Of a stretch of DNA of 6,816 nt, positions 1 to 6,723 are shown in pieces. The translations under genes and the position numbers were made by a program. Every line of letters starts with the position of its first letter. The stretch's first letter is position 1. Under the pieces are notes generated by a model. That model was not told where the DNA came from and ran no database searches. It was given only the letters and a program-made list of their open reading frames with translations. This DNA comes from Elusimicrobiota bacterium (GTDB taxonomy: Bacteria > Elusimicrobiota > Elusimicrobia > UBA1565 > UBA9628): NCBI GenBank assembly GCA_023249695.1, contig JAHFCD010000122.1:1-6816 (forward strand). Direction: 5' to 3'.

Positions 1-1
1 G

Positions 2-3000
2 ATGATCTTCGGCTGGATCGGCTACAGCCGCATGGGCGTCTCGCAGATGCCCGACGTCGACTTCCCGATCGTCAACATCGCGGTCACCTGGGAAGGCGCC
101 GCGCCCGAGATCATGGAGACCGAGGTCGTCGACATCATCGAGGACGCCGTGACATCCGTCCAGGGCGTCAAGGAGATCACCTCCTCGTCCAAGCTCGGCA
201 ACGCGACGATCACGGTCGAGTTCGAGCTCGACCGCGGCATCGACGTGGCCCTCCAGGAGGTCCAGACCAAGATCGCGCAGGCGCAGCAGCGCCTGCCCAA
301 GGACATGGACCCCGCGATCGTGACGAAGGTCAACCCCGAGGACAATCCGATCATGTGGCTCGCGCTCTCGGGCGACGTCCCCGTCAAGGATCTCATGGTC
401 TACGCGCAGGACCACCTGAAGAACCGCTTCCAGACCGTGCCCGGCGTCGGCGAGGTCCTGCTCGGAGGCCTCGTGCCTCGCAACCTGCGCGTCTGGCTCG
501 ACGCCGACAAGATGCGCGCGCATCAGATCACGGTCGAGGACATCCTCGCGGCGATCAAGCGGGAGCACGCGGAGCTCCCGGCCGGCCAGATCGAGACCGA
601 CGTCAAGGAATTCAACGTCCGCACGCTCGGCGAGATCTCCGATCCGAAGGAGTTCGGCAATCTGCTCATCACGCAGCGCGGCGGGCAGCAGATCCACATT
701 CCGATAGCCCTCCGTGAAGTGGCCCGCATCGAGGACGGCCTCGCGGACGTCCGCCGCATCTCTCGCGTCGGGCTCAAGCGCGCGGTCGGCCTCGGCATCC
801 GCAAGCAGCGCGGCGCCAACGCGGTCGAGATCGCGACGCGCATCAAGGCGAAGATGGCGGAGACGATCCCGACTTTGCCCAAGGGCATGCACCTCGGCGT
901 CCGCTTCGATTCGACGAAGTTCATCAAGGATTCGGTGCACAACCTCACGCACCATCTGCTGCTCGCAGCCGTGCTGACCTCGCTCGTCTGCTGGCTGTTC
1001 CTCGGCTCGTGGTCCTCCACCCTGAACGTGCTCCTGGCGATCCCGACCGCCGTGCTGGGAACGTTCATCGTGACGTACTTCCTGGGATTCACGCTGAACT
1101 CCTTCACCTTGCTCGGCCTGACCCTCTCGATCGGCATCATCGTCGACGACGCGATCATGGTGCTCGAGAACATCGTGCGGCACCGCGAGAAGGGCCAGGA
1201 CAAGCTGACCGCGGCCGTGTTCGGCGCGCGCGAGATCACGTTCGCCGCGATGGCCGCGACGATCGCAGTGCTCGCGATCTTCCTGCCCGTCGTGTTCATG
1301 AAGGGCATCATCGGCAAATTCTTCTTCCAGTTCGGCGTGACGATTTCGGCCGCGGTCAGCTTCTCGCTGCTCGAGGCGCTCACGCTGGCGCCCATGCGCT
1401 GCTCTCAGTTCCTCGAGGTGGGCGGCCACGGCAGCTGGCTCATCCGCAAGGTGGACGCCGCCTTCGCGTGGTGCGCGTCCGCGTACCGCCGCCGCCTCGA
1501 GTGGACGCTCGCTCACCGCTGGACCGTGGTCGGCCTCGGAGCGCTGTTCTTCGCGGCGTCGCTGATCAGCGTCAAGAAGATCCGCAAGGAGTTCGTCCCC
1601 GCGCAGGACCAGGGCATGTTCCTGATCCGCATGGAGACGCCCGTCGGCTCGTCCTTCGAGTACACGGACGCGAAGTTCAAGGAAGCCGAGAAATGGATGA
1701 CGGAGAACCCCGCGGTCGAGGGCTATTACTCGGCCGTCGGCGGCTTCCAGGGCGGCGAGGTCAACTCGGGCATGCTGTTCGTCACGCTCAAGGACCTCGA
1801 CAAGCGTCCGCGCAAGCCCGAGGGCGGCGTCTTCACCCAGGGCGACGTGATGAAGGACACGCGCAAGTCCCTGAACGCGATACCCACTTTGCGCGCGCTG
1901 ATCATCGACCTCTCGCAGGGCGGCTTCTCCGCCTCGCGCGGCTTCCCGATCGAGTTCACGATCCGCGGACCCGACTGGGACACCTTGATCAAGACCGCGA
2001 CCGACTTCAAGAAGACCCTCGAGAAGACCGGCGAGCTGCTCGACGTCGACACGGACTACAAGAGCGGCATGCCCGAGGTGCGCATTTACCCCGACCGCGC
2101 GAAAGCCTACGCGCGCGGCGTGTCGATCGCGTCGATCGGCACGACGATCAACGCGATGATCGGCGGCGTGCGCGCGGGCCTGTTCACCGACAACGGCCGG
2201 CGCTACGACGTGCGCGTGAGGACCGAGGCGAAGTACCGCCTGGCGCCGGAGGATATCAACAAGTTCTACGTGCGCAACATCCGCGGCGAGATGATCCGCC
2301 TCTCCGAGGTGGTGCGCCTCGAGACGAAGCCGTCGCTGCTCGCGATCACGCGCAAGGACCGCGAGCGCGCGATCGGCATCTACGCCAACGTCGTGCCGGG
2401 CAAGTCCCAGGCGCAGATCCTGGCGGACATCGAGAAGCTGGGCAAGGAGACCTTGCCCGACGGGTATCACGTCGTGTTCTCGGGGTCGTCGAAGACCTTC
2501 AAGGAGTCGTTCCAGAGCCTGCTGCTGGCGCTCGTGCTCGGGATCCTCGTCGCGTACATGGTGCTGGGGGCGCAGTTCAACAGCTTCATCCATCCCGTCA
2601 CGGTCCTGCTCGCGCTGCCGTTCAGCCTCTCGGGCGCGTTCCTGACGCTTTGGATGTTCGACAAGAGCCTCAACATCAACTCGATGATCGGCCTGCTGCT
2701 GCTCATGGGCTTGGTCAAGAAAAACTCGATCCTGCTTGTGGACTTCACGAACCAGCGGCGCGACGAGGGGCTGGAGCCCCGCGCGGCGCTGCTGGACGCG
2801 TGCCCGATCCGGCTGCGCCCGATCCTGATGACCTCGATCGCGACGATCTCGGCCGCGATCCCGACCGCGCTCGCGCGGGGCGCGGGCTCGGAGGCGACCG
2901 TGCCGATGGCGCTGTCGTTGATCGGCGGCGTGTCGGTGTCGACCTTGCTGACCTTGTTCGTCGTGCCGGCGGCGTACAGCCTGTTCCTCCGCCTCGAAAG

Positions 3001-3094
3001 CGGCAAGGCGCAGGCGACGCACTCGGCCGTCATCCGCGCCGTCAGGCAGGCGGAGAAGGCCGAGGACGATCGCGTGATGAACGCGGCTCCTTGA
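2..3094 (+). CDS. RND efflux pump permease, HAE-1 (AcrB-like) family, 5' partial
   Basis: This is an inner-membrane proton-driven efflux permease of the AcrB type, which normally works with an adaptor and a TolC channel. The 1030 visible residues cover nearly the whole family length. Aligning the QMPDVDFP segment (15-22) with AcrB QYPTIAPP suggests about 20 N-terminal residues lie upstream, so the Met at base 2 is probably inside TM1 and not the start. Membrane segments fall near 316-335, 341-361, 367-390, 412-434, 440-463, 504-522, 838-858, 864-884, 892-914, 938-958 and 968-997, with porter loops at about 25-310 and 530-830. Proton-relay residues are present: D382 and D383 (AcrB D407/D408), K907 (K940), R937 (R971) and T944 (T978). 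The TM4 sequence VDDAIMVLEN matches the HAE multidrug type and not the metal-type VDGAVxxVEN. A charged 30-residue cytoplasmic tail ends the protein. Its adaptor gene probably lies upstream. The specific substrate cannot be read from the sequence. Confidence 0.96.
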   Translation: MIFGWIGYSRMGVSQMPDVDFPIVNIAVTWEGAAPEIMETEVVDIIEDAVTSVQGVKEITSSSKLGNATITVEFELDRGIDVALQEVQTKIAQAQQRLPKDMDPAIVTKVNPEDNPIMWLALSGDVPVKDLMVYAQDHLKNRFQTVPGVGEVLLGGLVPRNLRVWLDADKMRAHQITVEDILAAIKREHAELPAGQIETDVKEFNVRTLGEISDPKEFGNLLITQRGGQQIHIPIALREVARIEDGLADVRRISRVGLKRAVGLGIRKQRGANAVEIATRIKAKMAETIPTLPKGMHLGVRFDSTKFIKDSVHNLTHHLLLAAVLTSLVCWLFLGSWSSTLNVLLAIPTAVLGTFIVTYFLGFTLNSFTLLGLTLSIGIIVDDAIMVLENIVRHREKGQDKLTAAVFGAREITFAAMAATIAVLAIFLPVVFMKGIIGKFFFQFGVTISAAVSFSLLEALTLAPMRCSQFLEVGGHGSWLIRKVDAAFAWCASAYRRRLEWTLAHRWTVVGLGALFFAASLISVKKIRKEFVPAQDQGMFLIRMETPVGSSFEYTDAKFKEAEKWMTENPAVEGYYSAVGGFQGGEVNSGMLFVTLKDLDKRPRKPEGGVFTQGDVMKDTRKSLNAIPTLRALIIDLSQGGFSASRGFPIEFTIRGPDWDTLIKTATDFKKTLEKTGELLDVDTDYKSGMPEVRIYPDRAKAYARGVSIASIGTTINAMIGGVRAGLFTDNGRRYDVRVRTEAKYRLAPEDINKFYVRNIRGEMIRLSEVVRLETKPSLLAITRKDRERAIGIYANVVPGKSQAQILADIEKLGKETLPDGYHVVFSGSSKTFKESFQSLLLALVLGILVAYMVLGAQFNSFIHPVTVLLALPFSLSGAFLTLWMFDKSLNINSMIGLLLLMGLVKKNSILLVDFTNQRRDEGLEPRAALLDACPIRLRPILMTSIATISAAIPTALARGAGSEATVPMALSLIGGVSVSTLLTLFVVPAAYSLFLRLESGKAQATHSAVIRAVRQAEKAEDDRVMNAAP

Positions 3095-3098
3095 GGCG

Positions 3099-3671
3099 AT
3101 GACGGAAGCCTCGGACGGAGAGCTCGCCCGGCTCGCCGCGGACGGCGACGACGGCGCGTTCGCCGAGCTCGTCCGTCGCCACGCCCCGCGGGTGCGGGCG
3201 CTGTGCGCGGCGACCCTGCGCAACGCGGACGAGGCCGAGGACGCGGCCCAGGAAGCCTTTCTCAAGGCCCACCGGGCGCTCGGCCGCTTCTCCGGCGAGG
3301 CCTCCTTCGGAACCTGGCTTCATCGGATCGCGGTCAATCATTGCCTCGATCTCCTGCGCGCCGCGGGCCGCCGCCGCTCCGAGTCGCTCGACGCGCTCCT
3401 GGACGCGGATTCGTCGGTCCTCGCCCGGGCGCTGACGGAGCCCTCTCCGGCGACGACGCTCGAGGACCGGGACGCGGTCGCGCGAATGCTCAATCGCCTG
3501 ATACCGGATCAGCGGCTGGCCCTGACGCTGTGCGAGGTCGAGGGCCTGACCTACGAGGAGATCGCGCGAGCCATGTCCTGCTCGCTGGACTCGGTCAAGG
3601 CGCGAATTCGGCGCGCCCGCGCCGAGCTGCTGGAAATGGCGCGACACTTTTCGGATTCGGATATCGTCTAA
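3099..3671 (+). CDS. ECF-type RNA polymerase sigma factor (RpoE-like, sigma-70 family)
   Basis: This 190-residue protein is a two-domain alternative sigma factor that would direct RNA polymerase to a small set of promoters. Sigma region 2 spans about 18-90: the core-binding helix includes DEAEDAAQEAFLKAHRAL (44-61), followed by the -10-recognition helix FGTWLHRIAVNHCLDLLR (70-87). A variable linker of about 35 residues replaces sigma-3. Region 4 spans about 125-180, with the -35-binding helix-turn-helix TYEEIARAMSCSLDSVKARI (151-170). No extra C-terminal sensory domain is present. The ATG lies 4 bases after the RND pump stop codon. The only purine-rich stretch (GAGG, 3093-3096) sits 2 bases before the ATG, too close for a good ribosome site, so coupling to translation of the pump gene is likely. 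The zinc-finger anti-sigma gene follows after 13 bases, the usual ECF arrangement. The ECF subgroup and target promoter cannot be assigned by eye. Confidence 0.95.
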   Translation: MTEASDGELARLAADGDDGAFAELVRRHAPRVRALCAATLRNADEAEDAAQEAFLKAHRALGRFSGEASFGTWLHRIAVNHCLDLLRAAGRRRSESLDALLDADSSVLARALTEPSPATTLEDRDAVARMLNRLIPDQRLALTLCEVEGLTYEEIARAMSCSLDSVKARIRRARAELLEMARHFSDSDIV

Positions 3672-3676
3672 TCATC

Positions 3677-3680
3677 GAGG
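3677..3680 (+). promoter_or_regulatory. Ribosome binding site of the anti-sigma gene
   Basis: GAGG lies 4 bases before the ATG at 3685, in the only real intergenic gap between the sigma and anti-sigma genes. It supports that start and suggests independent initiation of the anti-sigma factor, but the spacing is on the short side. Confidence 0.5.
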
Positions 3681-3684
3681 CCTT

Positions 3685-4089
3685 ATGACACACGAACAGA
3701 TTCACGAACGGCTCGGCGAATGGCTCGATGGAGAGCTGGATGGCTCCGCGAGCGCGGCGGCGTCCCGGCACATCGATTCGTGCGCCGCCTGCAAGAGCGA
3801 GGTCTTTCGGCTCCGTCGCCTCGGGGAGGCTCTTTTCGCGGCTCCCGCCGCCGCGGACCCCCGCTCGACCGAGGCCTTCGTCGCCCGCGTGATGGCGCGC
3901 GTGTCGGCGGACACGGTCTCTTCCTGGGAGAAGTTCGCGGCGCGCTTCCTGGCGCCGGCGTTCGGCCTGGCCTTGGCGGGCCTGCTCTTCACGATCTACG
4001 CGCCCCGCCCTGAGGCGGACGCGGACGCCCCCCTCGGCGTCGCGGCGCTGTCGGCCGACGCCTCCTCCGTGTTCGAGGCGGCGCCTTGA
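3685..4089 (+). CDS. Membrane-anchored zinc-finger anti-sigma factor (zf-HC2/ZAS type)
   Basis: This 134-residue protein probably binds and silences the ECF sigma factor encoded immediately upstream. The N-terminal cytoplasmic part carries the ZAS/zf-HC2 signature: EWLDGELDG (12-20), then H29-x3-C33-x2-C36. H3 occupies the place of the first ligand, which is often Cys in this family (26 residues before H29, as C11 is before H37 in RsrA). The expected zinc ligands are therefore H3, H29, C33 and C36. A helical linker (about 40-86) leads to one membrane segment near 88-106 (ARFLAPAFGLALAGLLFTIY region), and about 28 acidic, Ala-rich residues follow on the periplasmic side. The periplasmic tail is too short to be a folded sensor domain, so signal input may come from another protein, such as the product of the next gene. 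The stop codon overlaps the TTG start of that gene. The family call is firm; pairing with this sigma factor is inferred from adjacency. Confidence 0.9.
   Translation: MTHEQIHERLGEWLDGELDGSASAAASRHIDSCAACKSEVFRLRRLGEALFAAPAAADPRSTEAFVARVMARVSADTVSSWEKFAARFLAPAFGLALAGLLFTIYAPRPEADADAPLGVAALSADASSVFEAAP
4075..4078 (+). promoter_or_regulatory. Ribosome binding site supporting a TTG start at 4086
   Basis: GAGG sits 7 bases before the TTG at 4086, a good Shine-Dalgarno spacing. It lies inside the end of the anti-sigma gene. It supports the non-ATG start of the Spy/CpxP-like gene, whose next in-frame ATG (codon 34) would remove the membrane anchor. Confidence 0.55.
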
Positions 4090-4469
4090 GCCGCGCCTGG
4101 CGTCTCGTCCTGCCCGCCGTTCTGGGCGGCCTGCTCGCGGGAGTCTGGATCGGCGCGCGCTGCGAGCGCGCGGCCGACCGGCGCATGCGCCGCGAGGGAC
4201 CCCGTCCGGAACGCGTCCTGAAGATGCTGCGGCGACAGCTGAAGCTTCGCGACGACCAGTCCGACCAGGTCCGCAAGATCCTCGAGGCGAAGGGGCCGGC
4301 GTTCCAGGCGATCCGGCGCGACGAGCAGACTCGGATGGCCGCGCTGCGCGCCGAGATCGACGGCGATATCGCTCCCCTCCTCGACGACGCCCAAAAGGTG
4401 AGGCAGGGCGAGCTGCGGGCGCGCTGGGAAAAGCGCGCGAAGGATGCGTCTCCTCCCGATGCGCGCTAG
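4086..4469 (+). CDS. Membrane-anchored periplasmic Spy/CpxP/CnrX-like protein (putative envelope sensor)
   Basis: This 127-residue protein has an N-terminal membrane anchor or uncleaved signal (about 5-23, WRLVLPAVLGGLLAGVWIGA) followed by an almost entirely helical, highly charged periplasmic domain. Two degenerate LTxxQ-like motifs, LKLRDDQ (52-58) and LLDDAQ (98-103), with an Arg/Glu-rich helix between them, resemble the Spy/CpxP and heavy-metal-resistance (CnrX/ZraP) superfamily. Its Q, R and E content also matches that family. No histidine is present and the only cysteine is C26, next to the membrane, so the His-based metal site of CnrX is absent. The TTG start is favoured because it overlaps the anti-sigma stop codon (TTGA), has GAGG 7 bases upstream, and is the only start that keeps the anchor. 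Position beside a sigma/anti-sigma pair suggests a signal-sensing partner of the anti-sigma factor. A chaperone role like Spy is the main alternative. The family assignment is by motif and layout only. Confidence 0.72.
   Translation: MSRAWRLVLPAVLGGLLAGVWIGARCERAADRRMRREGPRPERVLKMLRRQLKLRDDQSDQVRKILEAKGPAFQAIRRDEQTRMAALRAEIDGDIAPLLDDAQKVRQGELRARWEKRAKDASPPDAR
4439..4443 (+). promoter_or_regulatory. Purine-rich GAAGG next to the TolC-family start; start ambiguous
   Basis: GAAGG directly abuts the ATG at 4444 (no spacer) and lies 15 bases before the in-frame ATG at 4459. Neither spacing is ideal, so ribosomes may reach this gene mainly by coupling from the overlapping upstream gene. The site does not decide between the two starts. 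Confidence 0.3.
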
Positions 4470-5706
4470 GATCGTCCTCGTTCTCCTGCTGCTCCCGGGC
4501 GCCGCTCTCGCGGCCGCCGGCGGGGTGCTGACGTGGGAGGACAGCGTCGCCGAGGCGGCGCGGACGAATCCGTCCTTGTCGTCCTCGCGGCTCAGCGTGG
4601 ACGCCGGCCGCGCCTCCTATTACTCCTCGTTCAACGCCTTCCTGCCCGCCCTGTCCCTGTCGAACGGCGTGTCCGAGTCGAACTCCGCGCGCAAGCCGTC
4701 TTATTCGGCGAGCGCCTCGGCGGGGCTCACGCTGTTCAGCGTCGGCCAGGCCGCGTCGATCCGCTCCGCGTCGGCGTCGCTGAAGTCGGCGGAGGCCTCC
4801 CTTCGCGCCTCGTCGGCGAACCTGCGGTCCTCCTTGCGCCAGACGTTCTCCGCCCTGCTCTTCGCGCAGACCTCCCTGGAGACGGCGCGCCGCATCGTCG
4901 TCATCCGCCGGCACGACTCGGAGCTGGTGACGCTGCGCTACGACGCGGGCCGCGAATCGAAGGGCAACATGCTCCGGGCGAAGGCGCAGGCGCTGCAGGC
5001 CGAATACGCCGTCGTCTCGGCGGAGCGCGACGAGCGCACGTCCCAGCGCGACATGGCGCGCCAGCTCGGCCGCGAGGGCTTTACGGCCTTCGTCGCGACC
5101 GGAGCCTTCGCCTCGGCGCCGCCGCCCGCGCGTCCCGAGGACTTCCGCGCCCTCCTTCCCTTGCGCACCGACGTCGCCCTCGCCGAGGCCTCCCTGCGGT
5201 CGTCGAAGGCGTCGCTCGACTCCGCCAACGCGGTGTTCTGGCCCACCTTGTCGGCGAGCTACAGCCGCAGCCGCGGCGGCCCGAGCGAGTTTCCGAACCG
5301 GACCAACAGCTGGAGCGCCGGCGCGTCGCTGAGCTACGCGCTGTTCGGCGGCGGGCCCGCCGCGGCCTACCTCAATACCAAGGCCTCGCGCCTCGGCTAC
5401 GAGCGGACGCAGTCCGACCTGGCCGCCGCGCGCCAGGCCGCGCTGTCGGACCTCGAGACGGCGTGGTCCAACTTCGCCGACGCCGCCGATCAGGTCGTCG
5501 TCCAGGACGCCCTGCTCGAGGCCGCCCGCCAGCGCAACGACGAGGCGGACATCCGCTACGGCTCCGGCCTGATGAGCTTCGAAATTTGGGAAGGAATCGT
5601 GTCCGAGCGGGTGTCCACCGAGAGGCAGGCCCTCTCGGCGAGACGCGCGGCCATGGACGCCGAGACCGCGTGGCACCGCGCCCTGGGAAGGGCGCTCGGA
5701 GAATGA
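4444..5706 (+). CDS. TolC-family outer membrane efflux channel protein
   Basis: This 420-residue protein would form the trimeric outer membrane and periplasmic tunnel for an efflux pump. A Sec signal peptide (hydrophobic core about 10-18, likely cleavage after ALA near residue 23) has no lipobox Cys, so the protein is not a lipoprotein. The mature part shows the two-fold OEP repeat. In each half, a beta-hairpin pair (about 66-79 and 87-100; 266-277 and 290-303) is flanked by long helices. The second repeat includes FWPTLSASYSRS (265-276) and ends with RYGSGLMSFEIWEGIVSER (371-389), the typical RYxxGxxs and LL/W-repeat region. At 420 residues it is slightly short for the family. The ATG at 4444 overlaps the upstream gene by 26 bases; the ATG at 4459 (codon 6) gives an equally good signal peptide. 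The adaptor gene follows after 1 base, so it probably serves the ABC exporter and perhaps also the upstream RND pump. The first helical section is strikingly Ser/Ala-rich. Confidence 0.92.
   Translation: MRLLPMRARIVLVLLLLPGAALAAAGGVLTWEDSVAEAARTNPSLSSSRLSVDAGRASYYSSFNAFLPALSLSNGVSESNSARKPSYSASASAGLTLFSVGQAASIRSASASLKSAEASLRASSANLRSSLRQTFSALLFAQTSLETARRIVVIRRHDSELVTLRYDAGRESKGNMLRAKAQALQAEYAVVSAERDERTSQRDMARQLGREGFTAFVATGAFASAPPPARPEDFRALLPLRTDVALAEASLRSSKASLDSANAVFWPTLSASYSRSRGGPSEFPNRTNSWSAGASLSYALFGGGPAAAYLNTKASRLGYERTQSDLAAARQAALSDLETAWSNFADAADQVVVQDALLEAARQRNDEADIRYGSGLMSFEIWEGIVSERVSTERQALSARRAAMDAETAWHRALGRALGE
5698..5701 (+). promoter_or_regulatory. Ribosome binding site of the adaptor gene
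   Basis: GGAG lies 6 bases before the ATG at 5708, within the last codons of the TolC-family gene. It supports that start, which places the N-terminal membrane anchor at residues 3-18. Confidence 0.55.
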
Positions 5707-5707
5707 C

Positions 5708-6721
5708 ATGAAGCGCGCCCTGATCGCCGTCGTCGTCGCCGCCGCCGTCGGCGGAGGCGTCTGGAAGTACAAGACCGCCGCCTCCAAGAACGGGCGAGAG
5801 GGCCTCGGCAAGCGCGTGGAAGCCGTCATCGGCTCGATCGAGCAGTCGATCGACGCGACGGGCTCGGTCGCGCCGCAGAACCGGGTCGAGATCAAGCCCC
5901 CGGTCGGCGGGCGCGTCGAGAAGCTGCTCGTCGACGAGGGCGATAAGGTCGTGACCGGGCAGATCGTGGCCTGGATGAGCTCGACCGATCGCACCGCGAT
6001 CCTGGACGCGGCCCGAGCGCAAGGTCCCGAGCAGGTCAAGAAGTGGGAGGACGCCTACAAGCCCACCGCCGTGTTCGCCTCCCTTCCGGGCGAGGTCATC
6101 CTGCGCGACGTGGTCGTCGGCCAGGCCGTGGACGCGGGCAAGGTGCTCTTCGCCGTCGCCGACACGCTCATCGTCAACGCGCAGGTCGACGAATCCGACA
6201 TCGGGAAGATCAAGCTCGGCCAGAAGGCCCGCATACGCCTGGACTCGTATCCGGACCAGCCCGTGGAAGGGAAGGTCTTCGACATACTCTTCGAGGGCAA
6301 GAACGTCTCGAACGTGATCACGTACGGCGTGAAGGTGCGCCCGGACAAGGTGCCCGCTTTCTTCCGCTCCCAGATGACCGCGAACGTGAGCTTTCTCGTC
6401 AAGCGCAAGGACGCCGCCTTGCTCCTGCCGGCCGCGGCCGTCAAGGAAGGCCCCGGCGGCAAGCGCATCGTGACGCTTCCCCCCGACGAAAAGGGCGGAA
6501 AGCCCGAGCCGCGCGAGGTGAAGACCGGCATCGAGACCGACGAGCAGATCGAGATCCTCGACGGGCTTGCCGAAGGCGACAAGGTGCTCGTCGCGGCCGG
6601 CAAGTATCAGGCGCAGAAAGCTCCGGAATCGAGCCCGCTCTCGTCGCTCCCGGGCCGCATGGGCCGCAGCGGCGCCCAGCAGGGCGCGGCGCCCAAGCCG
6701 AAGAAACCCTCCGGAAAATAA
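5708..6721 (+). CDS. Periplasmic adaptor (membrane fusion protein), MacA/HlyD-like, short hairpin
   Basis: This 337-residue adaptor should link the inner-membrane ABC transporter to the TolC-type channel. It begins with an N-terminal anchor or signal (about 3-18, RALIAVVVAAAVGGGVW). The domains then follow family order. The first lipoyl half is about 58-90 (VEIKPPVGGRVEKLLVDEGD, then TGQIVAWM). The second half is about 123-150 (FASLPGEVILRDVVVGQAVDAG). The beta-barrel is about 153-233, including VDESDIGKIKLGQKARIRLD (160-179) and the FRSQMTANV segment. The membrane-proximal domain is about 234-300, ending GLAEGDKVLVAAG. Between the lipoyl halves only about 32 residues (91-122, SSTDRTAILDAARAQGPEQV onward) occur, whereas MacA has a long coiled-coil hairpin there. 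The C-terminal tail (301-337) is Pro/Gly/Lys-rich and probably disordered. The ATP-binding protein gene starts 2 bases after its stop, so MacA-like pairing is favoured over RND pairing. The gene is named only by resemblance. Confidence 0.92.
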   Translation: MKRALIAVVVAAAVGGGVWKYKTAASKNGREGLGKRVEAVIGSIEQSIDATGSVAPQNRVEIKPPVGGRVEKLLVDEGDKVVTGQIVAWMSSTDRTAILDAARAQGPEQVKKWEDAYKPTAVFASLPGEVILRDVVVGQAVDAGKVLFAVADTLIVNAQVDESDIGKIKLGQKARIRLDSYPDQPVEGKVFDILFEGKNVSNVITYGVKVRPDKVPAFFRSQMTANVSFLVKRKDAALLLPAAAVKEGPGGKRIVTLPPDEKGGKPEPREVKTGIETDEQIEILDGLAEGDKVLVAAGKYQAQKAPESSPLSSLPGRMGRSGAQQGAAPKPKKPSGK

Positions 6722-6723
6722 CC

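Noticed and set aside
2..4. ATG at the very start of the window as the true start of the RND gene
   Set aside because: Alignment with AcrB shows that about 20 residues, including the amphipathic N-terminus and the first part of TM1, are missing, so the gene continues upstream.
1009..3102. Open frame of 697 residues on the + strand in another frame of the RND gene
   Set aside because: The product is Arg/Pro/Gly/His-rich with no family match, while the overlapping frame encodes a clear RND pump with its key residues intact.
3309..3327. GGAACC followed by TCGGA, resembling an RpoE-type ECF promoter, inside the sigma gene
   Set aside because: The spacing between the two elements is about 8 bases, far below the roughly 16-17 needed, and the position within region 2 of the gene makes no regulatory sense.
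3654..3675. Imperfect dyad GATTCGGATATCGTCTAATC at the end of the sigma gene, considered as operator or terminator
   Set aside because: Matching arms are only about 4 bases plus a few central positions, with no U-tract, and the next gene starts 10 bases later.
4533..5711. Open frame of 392 residues on the + strand overlapping the TolC-family gene
   Set aside because: It is an Arg/Pro-rich shadow frame. The overlapping frame shows a signal peptide and the OEP repeats.
3595..6039. Open frame of 814 residues on the - strand opposite the regulators, channel and adaptor
   Set aside because: Its translation is low-complexity, Arg/Gly/Ala-rich and has no recognisable domain. It lies antisense to several well-supported genes and is the expected shadow of GC-rich codon bias.
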